In this document: positions 27,580 through 36,983 of the stretch, piece by piece | Numbering within the stretch: the first letter of the stretch is position 1 | How the letters are laid out: each line of letters starts with the position of its first letter | Origin: DATAWK01 sp036267255 | GTDB lineage: Bacteria; Acidobacteriota; Terriglobia; Terriglobales; Acidobacteriaceae | Length of the DNA stretch: 64,000 nucleotides | Reading direction: 5' to 3' | Assembly (NCBI GenBank): GCA_036267255.1 | Contig: DATAWK010000043.1 | Location: 496,001 to 560,000, forward strand | Notes under the pieces: generated by a model | Databases searched by the model: none | What the model was told of the DNA's origin: nothing | What the model saw: the letters and a program-made list of their open reading frames with translations, nothing else | Position numbers and translations under genes: made by a program

Positions 27580-28902
27580 ATGGCCATTGCCGCAGCATCG
27601 ACCACCACCGTACAACTTAGCCCCGGTCAAACCACAGGATTGAAGAGTTCGTTGGCCATGGTCACAACGCTCTTCTTTCTATGGGGTTTCATTACCTGCC
27701 TGAACGACATCCTGATTCCGCACCTGAAAAGCGTCTTCACGTTGAATTACGCCGAAGTGATGCTGGTTCAGACCTTCTTCTTTTCCGCATATTTCGTATT
27801 TGCGCTTCCGTCGGGCAAGGTCATCAACCTTATTGGATATAAGCGGACCATGGTTGCCGGTCTGGTCGTGATGGCCATCGGCGCACTCCTCTTTATACCC
27901 GCCGCCATGGTTCCCTCGTTCCCCATGTTCCTGTTCGCTTTAAGCGTGGTCGCTGCAGGCATGACATTGTTGCAGGTTTCTGCAAACCCCTACGTGGTCG
28001 TGCTGGGACCATCGGAAACGGGCGCCAGCCGTTTGAATCTGGCAGCTGCGTTCAACTCGCTGGGAACAACGATTGCGCCCTACATTGGAAGCCTCTTCAT
28101 TCTGGGTACGGTGCCGCTGGCGCCCGAGATTGTGCGAAGCCTGTCGCCAGCCGCTCATCATGCCTACCAGGTGAGTCAGGCATCTGTGGTGAAGTTGCCG
28201 TACCTGATCATGGCCATCATTCTGCTTTCCTTTGCGGTTGCCATGGCGCTTTTCAAGTTGCCTTCCATCACGACGTACAACATTGCGTTGCAGCCGGACC
28301 CAAACGCGGGCAAAAGCATCTGGGAGTATCGCCACTTGATCCTGGGCGTGGTGGCGATCTTTACCTATGTTGGAGCTGAGGTTTCCATCGGCAGCTTCAT
28401 GGTCAATTACCTTAACCAGCCGGACATCGGCAATCTGAGCCTGAAAGTCGCCGCCGGCTATGTGGCGTTCTATTGGGGCGGCGCCATGATCGGCCGCGCG
28501 CTCGGCGTTGGAATCACGCAAAAACTGCGCGCGGGAACTGTGCTGGGCGTGGCCGCGATCATCGCATTTTCTCTGGTCGGTACATCCATCCTCAGTTTTG
28601 GCCATCTGGCCATGTGGAGTCTGATTCTCGTCGGCCTGTTCAATTCGATCATGTGGCCGAACATTTTTGCCCTGGCGCTGGCCGATCTTGGATCGCTGAC
28701 GAATAAAGGTTCCAGCCTGCTGGTGGCAGCAATCATCGGCGGAGCGCTCATCCCGCTGGCGCAGGGCGCTCTGGCCGATCGCATCGGCATTCATCATGCC
28801 TTTGTTCTGCCGTTGCTCTGCTATATCTACATCGGCTACTACGGATTTAAAGGCTGCAAAGTACCGGATGCGTTGTCGTCGGCTGTGCGTCAAGCGGCCT
28901 GA
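27580..28902 (+). CDS. Sugar MFS transporter, FucP/GluP family
   Basis: 440 residues, 12 membrane helices. Hallmarks of the fucose/glucose-galactose permease family: FFLWGFITCLNDILIPHLK near the N-terminus, GKVINLIGYKRTM, and QVSANPYVVVLGPSETGASR in helix 4-5. It imports a sugar by proton symport; fucose, glucose/galactose or N-acetylglucosamine are all possible in this family. No sugar-catabolic gene is adjacent. Confidence 0.9.
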   Translation: MAIAAASTTTVQLSPGQTTGLKSSLAMVTTLFFLWGFITCLNDILIPHLKSVFTLNYAEVMLVQTFFFSAYFVFALPSGKVINLIGYKRTMVAGLVVMAIGALLFIPAAMVPSFPMFLFALSVVAAGMTLLQVSANPYVVVLGPSETGASRLNLAAAFNSLGTTIAPYIGSLFILGTVPLAPEIVRSLSPAAHHAYQVSQASVVKLPYLIMAIILLSFAVAMALFKLPSITTYNIALQPDPNAGKSIWEYRHLILGVVAIFTYVGAEVSIGSFMVNYLNQPDIGNLSLKVAAGYVAFYWGGAMIGRALGVGITQKLRAGTVLGVAAIIAFSLVGTSILSFGHLAMWSLILVGLFNSIMWPNIFALALADLGSLTNKGSSLLVAAIIGGALIPLAQGALADRIGIHHAFVLPLLCYIYIGYYGFKGCKVPDALSSAVRQAA

Positions 28903-28930
28903 TAGAAGCCGAATATTCCCGATTCCTGGA

Positions 28931-31744
28931 CTATCCTGTGCTGCGCAGACCGGCAGCGATGCCGTTGATCGTCGCGGCAATGGCGCGCTGGACTGCCGGT
29001 TGGTTGTCTCCGGCACGTTTGCGGCGCAGCAGCTCCACCTGGATCAGACTCATCGGATCCACATAGGGATTGCGCACCAGGATGGAGCGCGCCAGTACAG
29101 GATTGGATTCGAGCAGCGTCTTCTGATTCGTAACGGCCAGCACCATCTGACGCGTGCGTTCAAACTCGGCTTCAATCTTGCGGAAGACGCCTTCGCGCAC
29201 GGTTGCATCCTGCACCAGCGAAGCATACAGGCGAGCGATGCCGAGGTCCGCTTTGGCCAGCGCCATCTCGACGTTGCGAACCAGATCAATGAACAGCGGA
29301 AATTCCCGCATCATCTCGCGCAAAAGCTCCAGGCCGCCGGGCTGCTGCGAGTAGATTTCCAGCGCATGCCCAACACCAAACCATGCCGGTACCATGTGCC
29401 GACTCTGCGTCCAGCCAAAGACCCAGGGAATGGCGCGCAGATCGCCAAAGCTGTTCTTACCGGCACGGCGCGAAGGACGCGAGCCGATGCGCGCATTCTC
29501 CAGCTCATTGACCGGCGTGGCCTCAGAAAAATATTGCAGCACCGCGGGATCTTCCGGAATGTTTTTGCGGTAGAACGTGTAGGCCGTTGCAGACATGGCG
29601 TCGAAAGCCTGCTCCCATCCGTCGCGCATCTGCCCGGTGCGATGGCCATCGGCGCGGCGCGCTTCGGGACGCGCCAGAGCGTCCAGAGAAGCCGCCACCA
29701 TCAACTCCAGATTGCGTTCTGCCAGCACAACGTCGGAATATTTCCAGTGCAGCACTTCGCCCTGTTCGGTCAGGCGCATCTCTCCGGAAAAAGCGCCCAT
29801 CGGCTGCGCGTAGATGGCGCGATGCGTAGGACCACCTCCACGCCCGACAGTTCCGCCGCGGCCATGAAACAGGCGGAGATGTACATCGCACTCGCGAGCG
29901 ACAACATGCAACTCGCGATGCGCCTTAAAAATCTCCCAGGTGCTGGTCATCATGCCGCCATCTTTGTTGGAGTCGGAATAGCCCAGCATGACCTCCTGCC
30001 GCCGCGACCACGAATTGAGCAGCGGCTGATACGCATCCATCGTCCACAGTTCGCGGCTTACCGTCGCTGCGTTTCGCAAATCTTCAATGGATTCATAGAG
30101 CGGCACGGGCATGAGGCCCTGGCTTGTTTCCGTCGCAGCGCACGTCACACCCTGCATCCGCGCCAGTTGCAGCACATGCAAAACATCGTCCACACTGCCG
30201 GCTCCACTGATGACATACTGCCGCACGGCATCTGCGGAATTTTTCTCCTGCAAGTCTGCAATGGTGCGAAATGTTTCCAGCACGTTGGTAGTTTCTGGCG
30301 ACATGGGCGTCGCAAAGACTGCCGGATTGACGCCCGGCGATGGCCAGGTCTGCATTTCTGCCAGAGCGCGAGTATGTAGCCGCGCATGCTGTCGAATGTC
30401 GAGCGTCTGCAGATGAAGGCCGAAGGTACGCACTTCTAAAATAAGCGGGTCGATCAGCATGCGCGCCAGGCGTACGCCTGCATGCGTTGCAAGACTTGTG
30501 CGCAGCAGGTCCAGATCTTCCAACAGCTCTGCAGCAGAACGATACGGCGGCAACGCCGCACGAATGGATTCTCCTTCGGGGGTCTTGCGTCCCGCATCCA
30601 GGCGCTCCCGGATACACAGGACAAAGCGCCGGTATAACTCCCGCTCGTAACTCTCGCCAAATCCTTCTCCGGATCGTTCCAACTGCTTGCTGTATTGTGC
30701 CAGCCGTTCCTGCAAGGCATCGCTGAGAGCCACGCGATCCACCGAACTGGTAAGCAGATCGAAGACCAGCTGCACACATTGCCGGTAGTGTTCCAACACC
30801 TTTGCGCTGGCCATTTCGAGGGCCTGCCGCGTGACCGTGAGCGTCACATTTGGGTTGCCGTCGCGATCGCCGCCGATCCAGGAACCGAATTCCAAAAATT
30901 GCGGCAGCTCGATTGGCTCGATGGCAATGCCGTACTCTTCTGTAAAGGCGGCGGCAACCTCCTGAAACAAGAGCGGCAGGGTTTCAAAGATGGCGATCTC
31001 GTAATAGTCGAGCCCCATCTTCACTTCGTCGTACACAGAAGGGCGGCGATTGCGAACCTCATCTGTCTGCCATAGCGACGTGATCTCCGCCAGGATGTCC
31101 TGTTCGAGCTGCAGCAGACCTTCATCCGGCAATGGAATACGATCCAGACGTTCGAGGTATTCTCCAATGCGGCGGCGCTTGAAGAGCACAGACCTCCGTG
31201 CAACTTCCGTGGGATGCGCCGTGAAAACGGGAGTGATGCGAATCTGCCGTAGAAACTCCAGCGCTTCCTGCGCGGAAATTCCAGCCTGGCGCATACGACG
31301 CAACGTGCCGCGGATTTCTCCCGGCTGCGGTTCCCGTTGATTGCCCGCCAGCAGATGTGCTCCGCGACGGCGCTTACGATGGTTGGTCTCGGCCAGGTTG
31401 ATCAGTTCAAAATAAAATCCGAATGCGCGCGTGAGTTGGTCGGCAAACGCCACATCGAGGCCGTGAATCTGCTCCATCGCCCGGTTCAGCAGAGTTTCTG
31501 CAGTCGTTCGATCATTCCGCAGGCGTGCCTGCCGACCTTCCATCGTCTGGCGGCGCAAATCCTCAACCGCCTGAAACAAACGCTCACCGGACTGTTCCCG
31601 CAGGACATTGCCCAGCAGAATTCCCAGCGAACGCACATCGCGACGCAAGGGAGCTTCCTTGCGCGTGCCTTCCTGCACTTGTACTTCTGCCAGCCGATCG
31701 GCCCAGCTTTCCGGTTTCCAAAGAGGTTCCATGAATACTCGCAT
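28931..31744 (-). CDS. ppc: Phosphoenolpyruvate carboxylase
   Basis: About 937 residues. Catalytic regions are complete: VFTAHPTEVARR, GGDRDGNPNVT, MLGYSDSNKDGG and the glycine-rich loop FHGRGGTVGRGGGPTHR. The enzyme makes oxaloacetate from phosphoenolpyruvate and bicarbonate to refill the citric acid cycle. The C-terminus ends in LRSTG, where most members end in xNTG. The start was set at the ATG at 31744; another ATG follows at 31732. Confidence 0.96.
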   Translation of the reverse strand: MRVFMEPLWKPESWADRLAEVQVQEGTRKEAPLRRDVRSLGILLGNVLREQSGERLFQAVEDLRRQTMEGRQARLRNDRTTAETLLNRAMEQIHGLDVAFADQLTRAFGFYFELINLAETNHRKRRRGAHLLAGNQREPQPGEIRGTLRRMRQAGISAQEALEFLRQIRITPVFTAHPTEVARRSVLFKRRRIGEYLERLDRIPLPDEGLLQLEQDILAEITSLWQTDEVRNRRPSVYDEVKMGLDYYEIAIFETLPLLFQEVAAAFTEEYGIAIEPIELPQFLEFGSWIGGDRDGNPNVTLTVTRQALEMASAKVLEHYRQCVQLVFDLLTSSVDRVALSDALQERLAQYSKQLERSGEGFGESYERELYRRFVLCIRERLDAGRKTPEGESIRAALPPYRSAAELLEDLDLLRTSLATHAGVRLARMLIDPLILEVRTFGLHLQTLDIRQHARLHTRALAEMQTWPSPGVNPAVFATPMSPETTNVLETFRTIADLQEKNSADAVRQYVISGAGSVDDVLHVLQLARMQGVTCAATETSQGLMPVPLYESIEDLRNAATVSRELWTMDAYQPLLNSWSRRQEVMLGYSDSNKDGGMMTSTWEIFKAHRELHVVARECDVHLRLFHGRGGTVGRGGGPTHRAIYAQPMGAFSGEMRLTEQGEVLHWKYSDVVLAERNLELMVAASLDALARPEARRADGHRTGQMRDGWEQAFDAMSATAYTFYRKNIPEDPAVLQYFSEATPVNELENARIGSRPSRRAGKNSFGDLRAIPWVFGWTQSRHMVPAWFGVGHALEIYSQQPGGLELLREMMREFPLFIDLVRNVEMALAKADLGIARLYASLVQDATVREGVFRKIEAEFERTRQMVLAVTNQKTLLESNPVLARSILVRNPYVDPMSLIQVELLRRKRAGDNQPAVQRAIAATINGIAAGLRSTG

Positions 31745-31779
31745 TATGCCTGATAACACCGCAGACCCTTACCGGGAAA

Positions 31780-33750
31780 TTAAGAGAGTGTGGATTGCTC
31801 TTCCAATTGCACCATGAACGACTCCCATTCGGTAAGCGCCGCGGCGTGGTCCTTGCGTAACTGATCCATCTGGGCGATCAGCGTTTGCGTCTGTGCCGCC
31901 GAAATAAATACTCCCATTGCCTGCTCCGCCGTCTGCATGGCTGCCTCCAGACGCGGAATCTCTTCCTCCAGTTCCGCACAGCGTTCCTGAATCTGCCGGA
32001 GCTTGATGGGGTTCAGCCGTTTGACGGGTTGCAATGCAGAATTATTTTCTGCGGCCGTTGCCGGCGCAGCTGCAAAAGATTTTCGCTCGTCTTTGTTCGG
32101 CGTATCTGTGGCTGGCTTGCCTTGAGCCACCGTAACCGGGGTAACTTGCTTCGCCTGCTGTCGCAAATAATCTTCATAGTTCCCCGAATACACGCGCAGA
32201 GATTGATCTTTCACCTCAAACACACGCGTTGCCAACTGGTCGATAAACAAGCGGTCGTGCGAGACGAAGACAATGGTCCCGGAAAAATTGCGCAGCGCTT
32301 CCAGCAGAACATCCTTGGCGCGAAGATCCAGGTGATTGGTCGGCTCATCCAGCAACAGAAAATTTGCGGGGCTTACCAGCAACCGCGCCACGGCGTAGCG
32401 ATTGCGCTCTCCACCGGAAAGCACGCCCAGCGGCTTGAAGACATCTTCCCCCGAAAATAAAAAGCAGCCCAGCAGACTGCGCAACTGTACCACTGGAATG
32501 CGCGGCGCAACGGCGCCGAGATCGTCCAGCATGCGTAGCTCCGGGTCCAGAGCCTTGTACTGGTCCTGCGCAAAGTAACTCATCGTTACGTTGTGCCCCA
32601 GGCGAATGGCGCCCCCTGTCGGAACGTTGTTCCCTGCCAGCAAACCGATCAAAGTGGACTTGCCCGCGCCATTCGGGCCAACCAGTGCAATACGGTCGCC
32701 ACGCTCAATTGTGAAGTGGATACCGGAAAAGACGTTGAGCGCGCCGTAGCTCTTATCCAGATTCTCTACTTCCGCAACCATGCGTCCGCTGGGCGGCGGC
32801 TGCGGAAATTCGAAGTGAATCACAGATTCTTCCTGCGGCAATTCGATGCGCTCGATGCGTTCGAGTTCCTTGATGCGGCTTTGCACCTGCTTGGCTTTGG
32901 TGGCCTGGGCGCGAAAGCGCGAGATGAAAGCTTCCAAATGCTCAATTTGATCGCGCTGATTGCGATAGCTTGCTTCCAGTTGCGCCCGTCGTTCCGCCTT
33001 CTGCTGCAGATATTTTTCGTAATTGCCGCTGTAGACATGCAGGCGGCGATTCCATATCTCAACCGTCTTGCGCACCGTTACGTCGAGAAAGTAGCGATCG
33101 TGCGAGATGACCACAAATGCATGCGGATATTGCTGCAGATACTCTTCCAGCCAGTTTCTGGATTCGATATCGAGATGATTCGTCGGTTCATCCAGCAGCA
33201 GCAGCGTTGGCTTCTGCAGCAGCAGCTTTGCCAGCGCAATGCGCATTTGCCAGCCGCCGGAAAACTCCTCGGTGCGTCGCGGCCAGTCTTCCTTGCGAAA
33301 GCCCAGGCCCATGAGCACAGCGCCCACCTGCGCCTCCTGCGTGTATCCATCCTGCACGTGCAGTTGCGTCTGCATTTGCGCAAACCTGTTTGCCGCGGCG
33401 GCATATTCCGGACCATCTGGTGCAAGAATGGACATCTGCTCGCTCAGAGATTCCAATTGGGCCTGCAATGCACGTGTGGCCGCGAATACAGACAGGCATT
33501 CGTCAAAGACCGTCTGGCCATGCATCTGCAACCCGTCCTGCGGCAGATAGCCAATCGTCATGCCACTGGTCTGTTCCAGCCTGCCGTAATCCAGCCCGTC
33601 CATGCCTGCCAGGATTCGCAGAAGTGTGGATTTGCCCGTGCCATTGCCACCGACCAGACCGGTCCGTTCTGCGGACGTCAGCTGCCAGCTGACATTTTCA
33701 AACAGCAGCTTTGTACCAAATCTTTTTCCGGCGTCGATCAGTTGCAACAT
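31780..33750 (-). CDS. ABC-F family ATP-binding protein (Uup/EttA-like)
   Basis: 656 residues with two nucleotide-binding domains in one chain and no membrane segments. Walker A motifs are GGNGTGKST and GPNGAGKST; signatures are FSGGW and LSGGERNR; Walker B stretches lead to DEPTNHLD twice. The linker between the domains is charged and helical, and the C-terminus (about 80 residues) is coiled-coil, as in Uup. ABC-F proteins act on the ribosome or on DNA intermediates rather than as transporters. The start was chosen at the first ATG of the domain (33750); the frame is open to 33834. Confidence 0.92.
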   Translation of the reverse strand: MLQLIDAGKRFGTKLLFENVSWQLTSAERTGLVGGNGTGKSTLLRILAGMDGLDYGRLEQTSGMTIGYLPQDGLQMHGQTVFDECLSVFAATRALQAQLESLSEQMSILAPDGPEYAAAANRFAQMQTQLHVQDGYTQEAQVGAVLMGLGFRKEDWPRRTEEFSGGWQMRIALAKLLLQKPTLLLLDEPTNHLDIESRNWLEEYLQQYPHAFVVISHDRYFLDVTVRKTVEIWNRRLHVYSGNYEKYLQQKAERRAQLEASYRNQRDQIEHLEAFISRFRAQATKAKQVQSRIKELERIERIELPQEESVIHFEFPQPPPSGRMVAEVENLDKSYGALNVFSGIHFTIERGDRIALVGPNGAGKSTLIGLLAGNNVPTGGAIRLGHNVTMSYFAQDQYKALDPELRMLDDLGAVAPRIPVVQLRSLLGCFLFSGEDVFKPLGVLSGGERNRYAVARLLVSPANFLLLDEPTNHLDLRAKDVLLEALRNFSGTIVFVSHDRLFIDQLATRVFEVKDQSLRVYSGNYEDYLRQQAKQVTPVTVAQGKPATDTPNKDERKSFAAAPATAAENNSALQPVKRLNPIKLRQIQERCAELEEEIPRLEAAMQTAEQAMGVFISAAQTQTLIAQMDQLRKDHAAALTEWESFMVQLEEQSTLS

Positions 33751-33969
33751 GGGCTTGAAATTTCCAGCAGAAATTCTATTGTCGCATCCTGGACGTGGCA
33801 TCGAGCACCAAAGACAGCAGCGCAACCAATCCACTCACGGCACAGGCGATGCCAGCAGATTGATATACTCGGCGGGAAGCCCTCTTTGAGCAAGCTGCGT
33901 GGAACCCTTTGCGGACGCGGCTTGGAACTGCGGCATCCTAAAGTTTTTGTGGAGTTGGAGACATTTGGA

Positions 33970-34512
33970 ATGACAAATTATCTGGAATTGCCCCTTGGCG
34001 AAAATGTCCCCAATCTGGTCACTGCCGTGGTGGAAATTCCCCAGGACAGCGTAAATAAGTATGAGTATGACAAAACTCTGCACGTCTTCCGTCTGGATCG
34101 AAATCTCTACAGCCCCGTGCATTATCCCGGCGACTACGGGTTCCTTCCACAAACACTTGCCATGGATGGTGACCCGCTGGATATTTTGATTCTTGGAGAT
34201 GCACCCAGCTTCCCAGGCTGTGTGCTGACGGCGCGCCCCATCGGCTTGTTCAAAATGCTGGACCAGGGTGTGGAAGATGAAAAAGTGCTCGCCTTTGCAG
34301 CCGGCAATCCTACCTTCAGCCATATTGAAAGCTACAAATCCTGCTACCCGCAAATACTGCGGGAAGTGGAACACTTCTTTTCGATCTATAAAGACCTGGA
34401 AGGCAAACGCACGCAGGTCATCGGCTGGGGAGATGTGGCCGAGGCAAGAGAGATGATCCAGACCTGCCACAAGCGCTATCACGAAGCGGCACAAAAACCG
34501 GGTACGCTGTAA
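33970..34512 (+). CDS. ppa: Inorganic pyrophosphatase (family I)
   Basis: 180 residues from the ATG at 33970. Family I signatures: NKYEYD near residue 30, YSPVHYPGDYGFLPQTL, and DGDPLDILILGD with the metal-binding aspartates. Hydrolyses pyrophosphate in the cytoplasm, driving biosynthetic reactions. The reading frame is open far upstream (to 32593), but that part is antisense to the ABC-F gene and is not protein. Confidence 0.95.
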   Translation: MTNYLELPLGENVPNLVTAVVEIPQDSVNKYEYDKTLHVFRLDRNLYSPVHYPGDYGFLPQTLAMDGDPLDILILGDAPSFPGCVLTARPIGLFKMLDQGVEDEKVLAFAAGNPTFSHIESYKSCYPQILREVEHFFSIYKDLEGKRTQVIGWGDVAEAREMIQTCHKRYHEAAQKPGTL

Positions 34513-34559
34513 AATTCAGCCATCTATCGTTGAATCGGGATCGTTGAACCTCACTCTTC

Positions 34560-36083
34560 ATGCGTCTGCCATTTCCAACCCGGCTCAACATACAGTATGT
34601 GCTGATCGGGCTGGCAATAATATTTTTCGCGCAGATACTCAATGGCACCGACCCGCTGTTCGCCTTCGCAGACTGCCTTGCGATGCTGTTTACGGCTCTC
34701 GCCTTCAACGTTCTGGGCGGTTTGTCCACTGCCAGCGGGGCCTTTGTAATCTTCCTTGCGCTCTCGACGTATATCGTCACAATTTTCGTAAAAATCTTCA
34801 CCTTCGAACCATCGAACAGAAACTTTCGCCAGCCGACAATCACCATCATAGCCACAGCTGTTGCTTTTTTTGGATTGCTGGTCAGCGCCTGGCTCAGCCG
34901 GAAATTTATTCGTCCACGCCCGCTGGTCCGCTTCTCTCCGCGCGATCTTGAAAACCTCGAGAACACGGCGGGCGGTGTCATCGTCCTAGGGCTTTTGAGT
35001 CAGTTTCTGCTTTCCGCATACGGTGTCGAAGCCAATGGATCTGTGGAGTCCGGATCTTTCTGGGCAATTCTGAACCAGATGAACCTCTTTATCCCGCTGG
35101 CGATCGTGCTCGGCACCTACTACTCCATCTACATGAGCAATGGGAAAAAGAGCATGAACTGGGTGGTCATCGTGGCCATCATTTATACGGGAGGTATTGG
35201 CTTTGCCGCAGCGTCAAAACAAGGCATGTATGCGCCTTTCTTTTCTTACTTTCTGGTCTGTGCCGCGCTGCGCTTTCGCTTCCGCGTTCTTCAGGTTTTT
35301 CTGATAATTCTCTACGTCGTCTTTGCCATTGGGTTTCTATTTCCATGGGCGCAGTACGCCCGCACCTACACACGTCAGCCCACGTTAGGCCTGACGCTGG
35401 CCGCAACATACAGATTGATTACAGATCCCAACACGATTCCTGCCATGTATCGATGGTATGAAGATTCCCTCGTATTGAATCAGGATATCAATCAAGTACA
35501 GCTATGCTATGACCATCCTCACGGCTTGATTGATCGCGAGTCATTGATCTGCTCCGACGATACCTTGATCAATCTCACGCTTCATACCGGTCCAGTTGGG
35601 CCTCAATATCTGATGGATGGGTTCTTCATGGTGATTCCGCACTTTATGTGGCCGGGTCGGCCCAGCGTATTTCTAGGGAATGTCTACGGAAGAGACACGG
35701 GACTCGTCGGCGGCGAAGATTATGGTACCGAAGCGGCATTCGCTCCGGTCGGCGATGCTTTCCGGGAATTCGGCTGGTCCGGCGTGGTAATTGTCATGCC
35801 CGTCATGTTCTTTTTAACGTTTGTCTTTCTCGACAACATTTTTGGAGATGTGCGAAACACCCCCTGGGGCCTGACCATGACGTCCTATGCCGCATTCGCG
35901 GCTCCCGGTCTTCTGCTGCCGGTACACCCTCAACTTTGGGGCCATTTTGTACCGATCATCCTTATTCTGGCCTGGATCACTCGATATGTTGCTCCGCAGA
36001 TAGCAGTCATGTTTGGCTTACGCAAGATACGCGTCAAGATCATTCCGAAAGAAGAAGCCACCTCAACCCCATTCAGCCGGTGA
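34560..36083 (+). CDS. Polytopic membrane protein of unknown function
   Basis: 507 residues with about ten to twelve hydrophobic segments and one larger polar loop (around residues 300-375) before two or three final helices. The pattern recalls O-antigen polymerase/ligase-type proteins, including the conserved-looking stretch ASKQGMYAPFFSYF, but I cannot identify the family. It starts 47 bases after ppa and is followed by a PP-loop ATPase gene. Confidence 0.75.
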   Translation: MRLPFPTRLNIQYVLIGLAIIFFAQILNGTDPLFAFADCLAMLFTALAFNVLGGLSTASGAFVIFLALSTYIVTIFVKIFTFEPSNRNFRQPTITIIATAVAFFGLLVSAWLSRKFIRPRPLVRFSPRDLENLENTAGGVIVLGLLSQFLLSAYGVEANGSVESGSFWAILNQMNLFIPLAIVLGTYYSIYMSNGKKSMNWVVIVAIIYTGGIGFAAASKQGMYAPFFSYFLVCAALRFRFRVLQVFLIILYVVFAIGFLFPWAQYARTYTRQPTLGLTLAATYRLITDPNTIPAMYRWYEDSLVLNQDINQVQLCYDHPHGLIDRESLICSDDTLINLTLHTGPVGPQYLMDGFFMVIPHFMWPGRPSVFLGNVYGRDTGLVGGEDYGTEAAFAPVGDAFREFGWSGVVIVMPVMFFLTFVFLDNIFGDVRNTPWGLTMTSYAAFAAPGLLLPVHPQLWGHFVPIILILAWITRYVAPQIAVMFGLRKIRVKIIPKEEATSTPFSR

Positions 36084-36167
36084 TGATTTCTTCCGGGCGA
36101 CGCGCTGCGTAACCAGGCCGCTTCGCTATTGATGTATCCAGCAAACCATGTCGGACAGGAGATCGCA

Positions 36168-36845
36168 TTGCAACGCAAAAAAGTTCTGTTGAGCTGGAGT
36201 GGAGGCAAAGACAGTGCATGGGCTTTGCACACGCTGCGTCAGAATTCTGCCTATGACGTCGTTGCGTTGCTGACTACCGTGAACGAAAAATTTGGCCGCG
36301 TTGCGATTCACGGATTCCGTGAGGAGCTTCTCGATTCCCAGGCGTCTGCTACAAGCCTGCCGGTATGGAAGATACCGCTTCCATATCCATGCACCAACGC
36401 GGACTACGAAACGCGCATGCAGGCGGTGTGCGAGCGGGCGGTCCAAGAGGGCTTCGACGCCGTTGCTTTTGGCGATCTATTTCTGGAAGACATACGAGCC
36501 TATCGCGTCGAACGGCTGGCAGGCACCGGGTTGGAGCCCTTGTTCCCAATCTGGGGTATTCCCACGGATCAGTTGGCGAGGCAAATGGTTGCTGCCGGAT
36601 TACGGGCGCGCATCACGTGTGTCAATCCCAGACATCTGCCCGCGTCGTTTTGCGGGCGCGTATTCGACAGCACATTTCTCGCAGACCTTCCTGCCACGGT
36701 CGATCCTTGCGGCGAACGCGGCGAGTTTCACAGCTTTGCCTGCGCTGGCCCCATGTTCACGCATCCTATTTCGGTAGAGCATACCTTGACGGTGGAACGG
36801 GAGGGTTTTGTCTACGGCGAGATTGTGCTGCAGGAACCTGCATAG
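36168..36845 (+). CDS. PP-loop ATPase, diphthine-ammonia ligase (Dph6)-like
   Basis: 225 residues from a TTG with a clear AGGAG site 6 bases upstream; the longer frame starts at 36129 without one. The PP-loop SGGKDS lies at residues 11-16, followed by a HUP-type fold with the segment AVAFGDLFLEDIRAYRVERL typical of the family. In eukaryotes and archaea the enzyme amidates diphthine. Bacteria lack diphthamide, so the substrate here is unknown, probably an adenylation-dependent amidation or thiolation. Confidence 0.85.
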   Translation: MQRKKVLLSWSGGKDSAWALHTLRQNSAYDVVALLTTVNEKFGRVAIHGFREELLDSQASATSLPVWKIPLPYPCTNADYETRMQAVCERAVQEGFDAVAFGDLFLEDIRAYRVERLAGTGLEPLFPIWGIPTDQLARQMVAAGLRARITCVNPRHLPASFCGRVFDSTFLADLPATVDPCGERGEFHSFACAGPMFTHPISVEHTLTVEREGFVYGEIVLQEPA

Positions 36846-36983
36846 CCGGCGATTATGATAGCCTGCCTACGAATTGCATTCCTTGGTTTCTGCGCTTCCT
36901 GGTTTCGTTTCTTAGATTCGTTTCTTTCATATTTCATGGCTTCTCGCGAAGCCACCTGAAAATAAACTTCACGGAGACCCATC

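Noticed and set aside
32593..33969. Long upstream extension of the pyrophosphatase frame
   Set aside because: It runs antisense to the ABC-F gene and has the composition of a shadow frame. The pyrophosphatase begins at the ATG at 33970, where family similarity starts.
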